This document shows, piece by piece, positions 1 through 12,500 of a stretch of 64,000 nt of DNA. The notes beneath the pieces are model-generated. The model did no database searches and was not told the DNA's origin. It worked only from the letters and a program-made list of their open reading frames with translations. Source of the DNA: Pagrus major. Taxonomy: Eukaryota; Chordata; Actinopteri; Spariformes; Sparidae. Location: contig NC_133230.1 in NCBI RefSeq assembly GCF_040436345.1, positions 23,508,197-23,572,196 on the forward strand, read 5' to 3'. Position 1 is the first letter of the stretch, and each line of letters starts with the position of its first letter. The position numbers and the translations under genes were made by a program.

Positions 1-115
1 TGTGCTTCTTTGACCATTCAGCAGTTGTGTCTGAGTCAGGACTGGCCCCGGCTGTTTCAGGACAACTAAACCACTAGTTAATTCACTGCAAATATTGTGG
101 CAAATGTAAATGTTG

Positions 116-121
116 TTTATT
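116..121 (-). terminator. Candidate poly(A) signal AATAAA for rgs6
   Basis: TTTATT on the plus strand reads AATAAA on the coding strand, about 425 nt after the stop. It is the first canonical hexamer I saw downstream of the stop. Transcript data are needed to confirm use. Confidence 0.5.
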
Positions 122-545
122 TTTACATTTTTTATCAAAGAATGTTGTTGCAATACCAGATATGTGCTTTTAATACACAATAAACCTTTTATATAAAACA
201 AAATCAAAACAATATAAACTGATCAGCTTAGTCAACAACGTGCCTCGCCACCGGTTTGCCGACTAAGTGATGAAAAGAGGGCAGCCCTAGTCTGAATGTG
301 CTTATACTGTATGCTGCATGCCATGTGTTGTGTTGGCTGAGGTTCCCCTTGTCAGCATCGTCTGTTCGGGGCGTTCACCCCCCGTACGCCCGGTGCTGCA
401 CCACCAGTATGGCAGCAGCAGCAGTCCTCGGAGCGGCGTCTGAGAGCCTCCACAGCAGCTCCACTGTCTGTGCCCCCGCCCCGGCCCCTGTGTGGCGGTC
501 ACCCCCCCAACAGGGTCTGGCTGTGCCCCTGCAGCACAGGCTGTG
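116..545 (-). other. rgs6: rgs6 3' untranslated region (probable)
   Basis: Sequence following the rgs6 stop. The first part is GC-rich on the transcribed strand, then it turns AT-rich. A canonical AATAAA (TTTATT on plus) at 116-121 gives a 3'UTR of about 430-450 nt. The end is inferred. Confidence 0.5.
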
Positions 546-596
546 TCAGGATGACTGCATCAGGCCTGTCAGGCGCTTGCCCGTCAATGACTTGCC
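546..596 (-). CDS. rgs6: rgs6 terminal coding exon
   Basis: 51 nt, acceptor CTTTCAG. It encodes [16 protein letters not shown] and TGA, essentially identical to the human RGS6 C-terminus. Confidence 0.94.
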   Translation of the reverse strand, partial: GKSLTGKRLTGLMQSS

Positions 597-3500
597 CTGA
601 AAGGTCAATGAAAAAACATTACTAAACAGAGATGCTGACAGTCAGAGTACTTTAGGTAGCACTTTATATTAAAGCCCTTGTAATAAGCAATAGTTAATAG
701 TTAATAAGGCCCTTATAAGTCCTTATTAGATGCTTATTAACATAAAAAAATGTATGTGTTAATAATAGCCTCATAAACATGTTAATTGTTAGATTATAAG
801 ACATTCAAAATCACTATAAGAAACTTTTTACCAGTTTTAAGACACATGAACTTTAATAAAAACCTTATTAGCATAGCATAGCAGCCCGGGTTCAATTCCA
901 GCTTGGAGCCATTGCTGCCTGTCTTGCATTCAACAAAATGCCAAGAAGTAGCAGTTTTGAAACACCAGCAGTGGCCCCTAGCTCATTTGAGTTTGAGACC
1001 CCTGCTTTAAGATGTCTATAAACCATTAACAAGTTTCCTTTAAGTGCTTATAACTGTCTTTTAATATAAAATCAATGTGTTTATGATGCTTTTATTAACA
1101 CATAAAGCTTATTAAAACCAATAAGCATCTTAACTTATAAGAGCCTTATTGCATTTTAATCAACACTTATTACAAGGACCTAAAGCGTTACTCTACTTTA
1201 CAAATCACACAACACAAGGTGCTATTTTTAAAATCTACAATGCTTGGTTGGACTAGGTGTCATCTTTTTCACAAATACACATCCTATTACATGTACAAAG
1301 AGCCATAACAGAGTGTAATATGGTTATAATTGCAAAAGCCACTGATAGTGAGCCAGCCAGTGTGGTTTGTGATATGATCAGCCCCAGCTCCAAATGACTT
1401 ACCACACTGCGGGTGAACTTCTCCAAGGAGGTGCGGCGGCCCTGCTCAGTGTCTGCTGGCTGCTGTTTTGGGAGGGGGGGAAGCAGGGTGAGTGTTTGGG
1501 TCAGGTACGGGTGTTGACGGGGGGTGGGGGTCAGGGGGTGATGTAGTTAGTGAGGGGAAAAAAGGGGGCCAGGCATTGCAAAAATGAGGGCCGGGGACAA
1601 TGTGGGAGTTGCAGTTTTTTTTTTTTAATTAGGAAATGGAGTGGGGGTCAGTGACAGGCCAGCAGGAGGAGCAGTGTTCAAACGGGAGAGGGCAGAAAGG
1701 CTAGCATGAACAGAGGTAGCTGTGATTTGCTGGAAAGCTCCATATTACACAGTAACAGCTAAATGACTGTTTGTTTAGCTGTGCAAGTCTAAAAAGCTAA
1801 CACTTATAGCATAGGAAGGAGAAAAATCACACTATATTAGGATACACACATAAACTAGTTGCTTATTTGCATGTATATTAGTAGAGTATCGGCTATTTTT
1901 TTAAGTCATTATAAAGGTCTTATTAATGCCATATTCTGCATGACCATATTCTACAACTACTCGGCCATTAAGTAGGGAAGTACATGAATTATGATGTTAA
2001 TATGCTTTGCTCAGTGTGGGCCATATACGGTAGCAATGCCAAACTTGAGTAAAAGTCTTAAAGTAGATAAAGGATCTATTCAGTGTATTTAATTATCAAT
2101 AGTATAAGTTAAAGTAAAATATACAAATATGTATATACTGTAAAGTATTGGTAAACAGATTACCTGCCAGGCTTTAAATAAAGTAAAAAGTACAATATTT
2201 GCTTCCAAAATGTAGTGGATAAGAAGTATAAAATAGCAGAAGACGGAGATACTCAAGTAAAATACCTCAAATTTGTACCTAAATACATGAGTAAGTATAC
2301 TTAGTTACATTCCATCATTGCAAGTAAAGAGGTACTACCACCTTATAAGGCCCATTCCTTACTTACTGTCAATAAGCAGTAATTAGGATGTTTTTGAGGG
2401 ACAATTCTTAGTTAATGGCCTGGTAGTTGTAGAATATGACCATACAGACTGAGGCATTAACAACTGTTTTTTTAATAATGACTAATAAAGACCTGAGAAG
2501 CCAGTAATATACATGCTAATCAGCCACTGGTTAATGGTTGATATGTGTTCCCTAATATAACATTTTTACCAATTAAACTAACAACACTGCTACAACATTG
2601 GGACATATCAGGCTGCATCTGCCACCCATTTGTTACACACTTTCTCTTTCTACTTACTGTACGGTGGTAATTTGTATTCACAGCACGACTCTTTGTCTGT
2701 GTTTGGCATATGATGTCATGTTTTCTGAGACTGTTCGCTTGACATTTTACATAATTTAGCAGGTTCCTTGCTCCTGTATCTTGGGCGCAGTTGTTTTGCC
2801 TTTTGGGGGGCTCTGTTAGCAGTCCCCTGACTGTGTGATTGGCACACCTTATTATGAGCTGACAAATCGCATTAAAAGGACCTGCCTTTGTAGGATATAC
2901 GTGTGATGTCCTAAACAATGAGTTCTTTGATTTCCTTCGCTTACATCACCTACTGGTGGTGGAAGAATTACTCAGATATATGTATACATATATAATACCA
3001 CAGTGTAAGAATATGCTGAACCACTCCCCAGCCAGTAAAATGAAATTCTGTCCTATAACTAGGTACTGACAACATACAAACAATAGATATGAACCTGAAA
3101 TCATTAAGAGAAAGGGAATAAGAGTGACGAAAAGTAGAGGTGACACAGGGGTCAGTGAGTGCAGCTCACCTTCTTTCTGGCCAACAGGAGGTCTTGGTAG
3201 ATGTTGGATCGCAAAAAGCGTGCATAGCTGTCACTTTTCATTAGCTTGAATATGTGCTCCTGCAATAGAAAGAAACGCTGATGAGTGTGTGTCGAGAATG
3301 AGAAGTAAAGAGAAGCGTAGAGCAGTAAAGGAGGGCTGATTATGCTAATGAAATGCATGCATGTGGGGTGATGCAAACAGAGCGTGCCGACATGAGCGGC
3401 AGGGTCCTGCGAGACAGAGCTGAGTAATGTCCTGCCAGTGAGAGGCGTACCACGTCACACATCACCTACCCGCTTTAAAGCAGAGGAAACCATGGTGAAC

Positions 3501-6500
3501 CGAGCGAACAACCTATTCATGGCATTACTCGCCTCATTAGGCCCTGGCACAAACACACTCCGTCATTCTTCTTCTCTCCTCTGTCTTTCTTGACACTTGT
3601 GTAACATGAGTGGGGTGGAAGGGTTCAGGTTTTCTGTGTGTGTTGTAAACAGGGATGTAGTGGAGGGTAAATCTGTCTGATCTCACTGAAAGGACCTTTT
3701 AATGTGGAAAATAGAGCTTATATACCAAAGAGAGTGCTGCTCAATCATTATGGGGTATAATGAGGAGGTGTCATCACCTTTTCTGTACAGCTAAACCTTC
3801 TAGGTAGCACTAGAGATGCATTTGCAGTATCGATGTGTACAGGCGCAGGTGTGTTGGCACTGTATGCGTCTGGTGTCTATCCGGACTAGTGTGAGTGTGG
3901 GTTCATGCGTGCGTGAGCATATAGCCATGTGAATTCATCCACGAGGCAGGAACAGCTCAGCCCACCTGAGCGTCCTCGTAGCTGTATCGTCCGGGGTCTT
4001 TGAGGTTCTGGCTTGTGCGCTCGTAGCTGTGCGAGTCCAGGTTGATGGAGCTCGGCGCTCCCTCGGCCAGAAACTCCTGCCAGATCTCCTGCGCCCGGGA
4101 GGCCACTTCCTGGAGCGGCCGTCGCTTCAGATCCTGCACTGCTAACCAGAACCTGCAGCGGCATCATATCTAATCAGTAACAACTTCACCTAAATATGAG
4201 ATACAGTGTACAAAACATTGGTAGTTAGGCTCTGGCCATTTTGTTGCATTCACTGTTATCACACTGTACATGCTGACAGTGCCTTAGTAAGTTGATATGG
4301 CAAAGGTGCATGCAAACACTGGCATGTTTACACATTCAGCAGATTCAGAGACACATTAGCATTCATTTGGAGTCGTGTTCACCTGGTGAATCCAATATTC
4401 ACAGTTCTGCTAGCTTTGTTTTGCGCTCCACTAACCCCTGAGGGAAATATCAGGCTTTTTAGCAGCTAATTGCTTCACCGTGTTTACCAGCTTTTCACTA
4501 ACTTTGTCTGTCAGCTATCGAGAGCTTGGCAAGTTTGAAAAAAGGTGTTCTTTCCAACTTTTTTTGCTGAGAGCAGCAAGGAGCGAGCCACAGAAACAAA
4601 ACAAAGAGCTGAAAGATGCTAAATGGTGTCGCAGAGCTGAGGGGAACTGCAGAGTCAGAAGTAATCATGTGATCCCTTGTTAAAATAAAAAAACATGTAT
4701 TATTGCTGCTTTAAGAAAGGTAGATGAGCCACAATGACAGCCTCACCGCAGGTTCTCTGAGCTGAACTCTGACTCCAGGAACTTCAGGAACTGGTCTCGT
4801 CCTGCCGGATCCTTCAGCGCCTCCTCCAGAGAGAAGCCCCATTTCTTCACGCGCTGCTGGCTGGGGTCACGACTGCTCAGAATAAAACAGATTAGAGAAG
4901 AATAGAATAAAACAGAATCAAATAAAAGAGTGGTTTATTGTTTACAAGTCTATTTTCCCTCTTGGTCTATAGAGAGCAGAGGCCAGGAAGTCAGAACACA
5001 GTAAACCATCTCGTCCCTTCTATGTTAGGACAACAAAAGTGTATCAGCACTGAGACGTGTATGCTGTAGCATGAGTTTAAAGTACTATCAGCCTCTGGTG
5101 AAGAGCACACATCCCAACATGGTCCCTCACCTGGCCTCCAAGTCCCAGAAGGCAGTGTCATCACTGATCCAGGGGTTGGAGGGTTCCATAGCGGACACGA
5201 AGGGGTCGTACTCCATGAACTGCTCCGTGTAGCTCATCAGACTGTCGGCCACTTTGGAAACCTTCATACAGTGTCTGTCCAGTTGGGTGTTCAAGAAGGT
5301 AATCTGATGGAGAGGAAGAAAGAGTAATGAGGAAGCTAAATAAGGTAACAGCTCATCAGTCTGCGTCCTTGACTGTCGTTATGACGGATGGGTGAGGCAG
5401 ACTGGTGGTAATGACCTATGGAGAAGACGGTCACACCGTGACTTACCTCCTTCTGAACGTCCTCTTTGGTGGTCTTCCTTGTCGGCTGGGAGCTGATGTG
5501 GACGGGACTCGGCTGGCTCTGGCCGTCATCCGGTACCCCGTAGACCGACTGCAGGACACCAAAGGAGAGACGTGTTAAATCTTGTTTTGTTTTGATGGGT
5601 TTTCATAAACCTTGACAGACCGATATTGCAGTTTGATAAATGTGAGGTAATAGTTGTGGGACCATTGAAGATACCAAGGTCATGGCTTTAGTATTGTGTC
5701 TGGGAATTTGGGGTTTTAATAACCTGAAGAGGAGTTTCGGTTTTCTTACAATACAATTTGTTACACTTTATATCTTTAGATTTGATGGTAATTTATAGAG
5801 ATTTGTAAAATAAGTATTGATATACATTTTGTTTTTCATTTTATATATATATTTTGTAAATTGTTTTTGAAAAACTATCATTTATTGAAATATTTTACTA
5901 AGAATTACTAAAAAATATTTAGATTTCATATATTCATATATTTCATATTCATTTTATGATAACATCGTCAACAAAATGTGCTATTTTTAATATATAAAAA
6001 ATACATATTTAGAAACATTTTTATGACCGAGCAAAAAACACACACATTTACATCTTATTATTTTGTAACAGTAAAAAAAAAAAAAAAAAAAAAACCCCAG
6101 AGAAATACTGATCCTCTTCATTTTTACTGTGTTTTATTAACAGAGATTAACATTGGAAAGATTTGAGATTTTTTTCGATTAGTCATAAACTGTCCTCCTC
6201 TCCTCACCTTCTTCACTCTGTGTGGGTTCTTCTCTCTTCGGCACTTGCGGATGTCCATCTCTGTGGTGTTGACACAGCCTGGCTGTGGGAGGCGGCGGGA
6301 GACACAGCGTATTTCTGGGTCAGATAACAGTGTCTCTCCAGCATGTATGGTCTGCACTTGCTCTCCTCAAACAACACAGTGTTGTCTCTCTATTCAGCAA
6401 TGCCAGGCTTACACAAGGCCTGTCTGCAAAGTGACCTAATCTGTTTCTGCTACCAACGACAAAAAAAGATCTCTTGGCAGGCTTTAAATGTAAACATTTC

Positions 6501-9500
6501 AGCCCTTCTTTTCTTTCTTTCTTTTGTTGTTATTTTTCATTTTTACGCACCACCTGACCCTCCTTTCCTTCTCTTTTTCATGATTTTGATCCTAACTCAC
6601 CACCGGTCGATGGACATCCCAGAAGGCTCTCTCCTGGCTGTCCAAGATCTTCCTCTCTGCCTTGTCCTTCTTCCTGTCGATCCTGTCAACAGAGGAACAA
6701 CAAGCCGCTCATATAGAGAGCACACACCTTTGAAAGATCATGTCAAATACAATAAATCAGCCCCCAGAGTGAGTCACTCTCTCTCATAAAAACACACACA
6801 GTAACACCACTGACAGGCTGATCTAGGGGGCAAAAAGCTGAAGGGTAGGGGTCTCAACCTGTCTGCCGGACTCACAAAACGATGTCTGGAATTGCCTCCG
6901 GTGGGGCCGAGCTCTTACATAACTGACATTTACTGATCGGCCCTTGCTATTGAATAGTTTATTCCCCAGGTGTAAGACTTGTTGTTGTCCATATCACCCT
7001 CGCTTGTACAAAACAGCAGCATCTTCACTGAATGCCGTGCGATATAAGTGCTGCACTTACGCATGCAAGCCACCAGATGGAAGTCTCACTAAGAGATAAA
7101 AGTGAGGGAGAAAAAGTGGTGTGTGTGTTTAAATCCATAGGGGAATGCTTACTGTATTTAATGCATGTAACCCTCCAGTCAGAGCAGGGCATGAAAACAG
7201 AGCATTGTTAATGAGAGGAGCGTTGGCCCAACGCCCAGCTGACACTGCACACTGAAGCATCCTCTCCTCCTCGGGGAAACAGCATCAAACCATGCATGTA
7301 GCCAAAGATGTAAACCTGATTTCCTCCGCTTCTCCGTATCCCCACAGCTCTCTCCTGCTAGTGTGTCAGGTTAGAACGACGCTGACGTCACGAGGTGGCT
7401 CTGACTCACATGTGCTCGCATGTACTCACTTGACTTGCGCCTCGGCTTGCATGAAGATAAATTCCCACTTCCTGGCGAAAGCCCTCTGCAGCCGGGCGAG
7501 GTTCTCCTGGAGGAACCAATCAGGCGCAGCGTTAGGGGAGCAGGTTATTTGAATTCAAGGACTTTAGATGATTACATTATCCATTCACTGTGATGGCGTG
7601 CCTTTACTTTGGATTACCTGTGCTGAGAGAAATGATCTGAACATGTTACTGAACTGCAGCTACCACACAGTGTTTGGAGTTCCATGCGTGTATACTATTA
7701 TTGAATTAATCAGTGTAGAAACTGACACTAATCACTGTATACTTGACAAAATATTTGGCGATTTCGACAAATGTGTGTTTTGTTTTTTGCTCACTTGACA
7801 AGATTGACACCACTCTCATGTGTGTACAGTAAATATGAAGCCACTGTAGACAGCTGGTTAGTTTAGCTTAGCATGAAAACTAGAAACGGGTACACGGCTA
7901 GCCTGGCTCTAAACAACGTTAGCAGAATCTGCTTGCTAATTAGCATGCTTTTCTCTTATTTGTTGAAGCGCTACAACACCAAACGGTAAAAACTACACTT
8001 TTTTTGGCCTGGCCCACTAACTTCCTTCCTGAAGTCTTGACGTTGAAATGTTTACATGTATGAAACAAACAAGATATATCACGGTAACTGTTGAACTTCA
8101 GAGCTGCTTCTAGGTTTAAATTGTTATCTTTAGGTGAAGCATGGCTAGTCGTTTCCTGGTTTTCGGTCTTTGTGCTAAGCTAACTAAGCTAACTGGCTGT
8201 GGCAGACATGAGAGCGGTATGAATCTTCTCATCAACTGTGTGCAAAAAAGCAAATAAATACATTTCCAGTGATGAACTGTGACTAAATACACAAATTTAA
8301 GTTCTGCACTTAAGTACAATTTTAAGGTACTTGTACTTTACTTGAGTACTTCTATGTTCTGCCACTTTATACTTCCAACTAAGTAGATTACTAGTTGAAA
8401 TTAGTTACTTCCACCCCTGGTGTATACATGTAAATGTATGTGTAATTTACTTTTACTTGTACTTTTGATACTTAAGTACATTTAATATCAGATACTGGAA
8501 GACTTTTACTCAAGTACTATACTTATGGGTGACTTTCACTTTTCTAAAGTAATATTTCAACCTGATGTCTTTACTTTTACTCAAGTGTGACTTTTAGCTA
8601 CTTCTTACAAGTGTCAAACTATTCCTTTTACTATTACCGTGTTGCAAGATACAAAATAGACTCTGAAAGTCTAACATGATTTGGTTTAGATGGCTACAAT
8701 TCTACCTATTTCAGTTTCACTATTACTGTAATGACAAAATAGCATAGACTTAGACTCCAGAGCTGCATTTTTAGATATCATCTCGGGTGTGAGACCAGCA
8801 AAAGTCACAACCATACAATGTCTTGAGTACACTGAGTGCAACTTAGCATCACGGGATAAAATGCTCTTGAAAGCTCCATAATGCACTTATATAAAACACT
8901 GCCTACTAAACAACAGCATGTTCTTAATAACACCATCCGAGCAAGCATATGTCATACAGTATATGACCTCATTACATAGAGAGAAAGATCTCTGAGTACT
9001 AACTAGCTGGGATGTAAACAGCGAGAGCAATGAGGCCTGGAGGCATAAAGTGACCTGAATTGGAGACAAAGGAAGTCGACTGGACAATAGTTGCAGAGTA
9101 GTTTAGAATATTAAAGTACAGTGCTTTGCTGTTGTATAACACCAAGAGATCAGCACTGCAGTAATGCCCCTTTCGAGACTGTATCGATCTGCTGATGCCA
9201 TGTAGACCTAAAGATACTTTCGCATACATTATGTGGCCAGTAAATGACTGGATTGTACTCTGCCAAATGGTGCTCCCGAAAAAGCAAATGACCCTTAACA
9301 GATTTGTATAAAAGTCTGTAATTTGATAATGGCTTTTTGCCGGGAAGAATGGATTTAGGCATCTCGAGGCCCCAGAGGACACTGTTTCAGCTCTTTGGTT
9401 TTTCAGCAAAGTGAAAGAAAACAGGAAATTCAGAGTGTCATCATATTACTGTCCGCGCGCAATGACGGCATTGAAGCGAGAGCTTCCCGGCATCACTGAA

Positions 9501-12500
9501 AACAAAATGACGGTGTACTTACAGCCTCGTAGTCAGCTAGCTCAAGCCTGGCCTTATTCTGCATGGTGCGCTTGCAGAGGTAAATGGCTGCAGGGGGAAA
9601 AGAGAGACAGCGTGAGACATGAAGAGGGCAGTAGAGTTAGTCAGGTGGGTTGTCTGGCTTTTGTATAAAAAAAGGAATGTCTCCAACGGATCATGCTCTT
9701 CTTTTGACTGAGGGCTCAGCTGTGTGAAGCAACACTAATGAGCGGAGCAGGGCGGGAGATGTGTTGTCTTCTGAAATAACAAGCCTCAAGTAAATGCCAT
9801 GCAGAGAGCTGGAGATGTGCTTCTATCAGTAACTCTCCCTTCTTTTTGTTGGGCTAATCTTGGCCCGCAGGATTCTCTCTTGTGGGGTCTACTCGGGGCC
9901 ACAACAGTTACAAGGAACAGCCCCGTGGATCGATACTCAGTGAGTGTCAACAACAGATCTACAGTGTGAGTTACAGAGACAGCCGCAGGCGTTAGCGAGA
10001 TCTTCCTGGTTTGGAGAAAGAGGCAAACATTGAGAGACAGCGGGTGACTCACCATAGTCTGTGTTCTCAGGCTCCCAACAGTTAGAAGGCCAGAAGTACG
10101 GAGACTGACGAAAACAGAGGGGGATGAAACAGACACAGACTTTGTTTATTTACTAATCAGGATTACATTCTTGACAAGATGAACAATAATAGGTTGGATT
10201 CCCATTTCTCCCACCACCCACACACTTCCACTCTGAAGTCAAAAAGTCTGTCGGATGTTGGATGATGATCCCTGACGTACGCGCGCTGCACAAAAACCAT
10301 CTGGGGAGCGATGGAAGCTATATTCTCTCTATCCATTTTTAATTGTCTATTGCAAATGATATTACACATTCAAAGTTCATTCCCGAGTCTGTTAATAATG
10401 GATCACTCACATCTATCATGCATTCTTAATAAGGGGGCAGAATTAGAAGTTGGTGGTGGTACTCCACATATTTCACTCGCGCTGTTACTCATGGCGGTGA
10501 TTAGCCCGGGAGCAGAAGGCTGACGCTAATGAATGTGCTTGTTTGAGTGTAACGAACAAAAAGGTTAACGTGCTCTCATTTAGTGTCATTATTATTGTCA
10601 TTTCAACTCCGAGAGGATGGAGTCTGTGAGACTTCGCCGCTGCAAACAGAAGACAGTTGTCATTAAATCTGGGTCTCCTACCAGAATAGTATCTATTTAT
10701 AGACCGGCAAACAAACGTTCCTCTGTCGCTAATCCGTGCAGCACAGCTATGAGGACCGGCCAACACATTTCCATTGCACCGTGGACTCTTTATAGATGTT
10801 CTGATGACGCGGGCCTGTTGCATCACGACAACATCAGAGGGGAGTATTTTTAGCCCTCTGCTGAATGAGCAAGTGTGACACATGCTGCCCTCCCTACGCA
10901 GGCACAATAATGGCTTTTAATCTTAAGCAATAGAGGTGAAGACAAATGCATTCAGAGTTAAATCGAGGGGGAGGAGCGGGAGGGGGGGAGGCAGGTGACG
11001 GTGAAAAGTGCAGAGCCAGCGTGCGGCCAGCTCAGTGCTTCCCATAGGGGGAGCCTGCCTGCCTGCCTGCCTGCCTGCCTGGCCGGATTAGGATGCTAAT
11101 GGCCCAGTCACAGTAATGAGTCATCGTGGAGCCCGTAGCCATCAGAAGGACCTGTCAAAGTTCATGCTGGATCAGATGGAGCGAGGAGAAAAAACACCCC
11201 TCTGACAAGCAGTGCGGCTGGCCCGTGGGCTCTGTTCCGCGGCCCACCTCTTGCTCTGACGCAGCGTCCAGCAGGGATATACAGTATCGACCTTGGTGCG
11301 ATGACTAATAGGCTTAGCGAGGATTGCTCTCATTAGCATCATGCAATAAACATATCCCTCTGATCAACTACCATCATCTTATTATTCTGTATTCAAAGGC
11401 AGCCCCAGCTCACAAGGACTCTCTCACGGTGGAGCTCTCTGTACCTGAAAGCGATAAAGAGTTCCATCATCTTTTAGTGTCAGGACGTGGTCAGAGATGG
11501 GGAAGATGTAGCCATGGGCAGCGACAAGACTCCCAAGGTGGATGGCTTCAGCTGTTGAGGAAAAATGAAAGCGTCATTTGAAATTGCCTTCCTCCTCAGT
11601 TGAGCTCTATTGTGCTTACATGTAATGACAGATTGCTCAGCGGGCATACCTGGATCCTCAATGGAGAGGTTTTTCATCAGCCACTGAACAATGTCCGCCC
11701 CTGGTATTCAGAGAAGGACATTTGTTAGAGGCGGCGTCACAGTTCCACATCTGCAACAGTTTCAACAAAAGCCCCAATCCACAAACACAAATGAGCTTCG
11801 AGGAAGTCTTTGTGACTCGTCTCCGTTTAGAGCTGTGGGTCAAAGCTGTCAAAGCTGACTAAGCGTCTAAATATAACATAATGTTAACAGATTTGCAGCC
11901 GTTTCTCTCTTTCTGCTCCTGGACAGCACAATATTTTGGCCCGGACTATGTGCTTGGCAGAGGCTGATGAGAGATCGTGAGGCCATCGGGCCCGGGGGTG
12001 CCACGTGAAGGAGTGACTCCGAAAACAACCTCTGGGAGAGCAGGAGCGACCCCCTCGTCCAACGCTGGTGACTCATTTCGTGCACAAACAAGAAAGAGTA
12101 CAGTGCATACACACAGAGGGACACACACATAACTAAGAGGGAGAAAAGTAGCTTTTGTGGGGTAGCATCACACCACAGGCTGTTTCCTCAGTGGCTGAGG
12201 TCTTATTGGAAATGACATCATCTGCCTCCAACTGTAGTAGCAGCAATTTAAATGAGACCAAAAGGTCATATTTGGTTTACTGATTCTGACTCGTCCGCTC
12301 GCTGAGTGAGACAACAAAACACACACAAACAATTATCATCACATCAAGGAAGATAAGGCCTTATTAAGGAGGATGTACACACAGAACAACAGGATATGTA
12401 AATGTGCAATCACATCCCATACAGTAAACAGACATGAACACACACCTACACACACAAACACAAACCTGATACCACGCTGGGGATCTTGGAGAGGAAGCTT

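Noticed and set aside
298..600. 100-residue plus-strand ORF at the rgs6 3' end
   Set aside because: Antisense to the rgs6 terminal exon and its 3'UTR. No signature.
880..915. Possible tRNA gene from GGTTCAATTCC
   Set aside because: No A-box at proper distance and no cloverleaf arms. At most a SINE remnant inside a MITE.
6343..6789. 148-residue plus-strand ORF
   Set aside because: Overlaps an rgs6 exon in antisense and adjoining intron. No domain or conservation signal.
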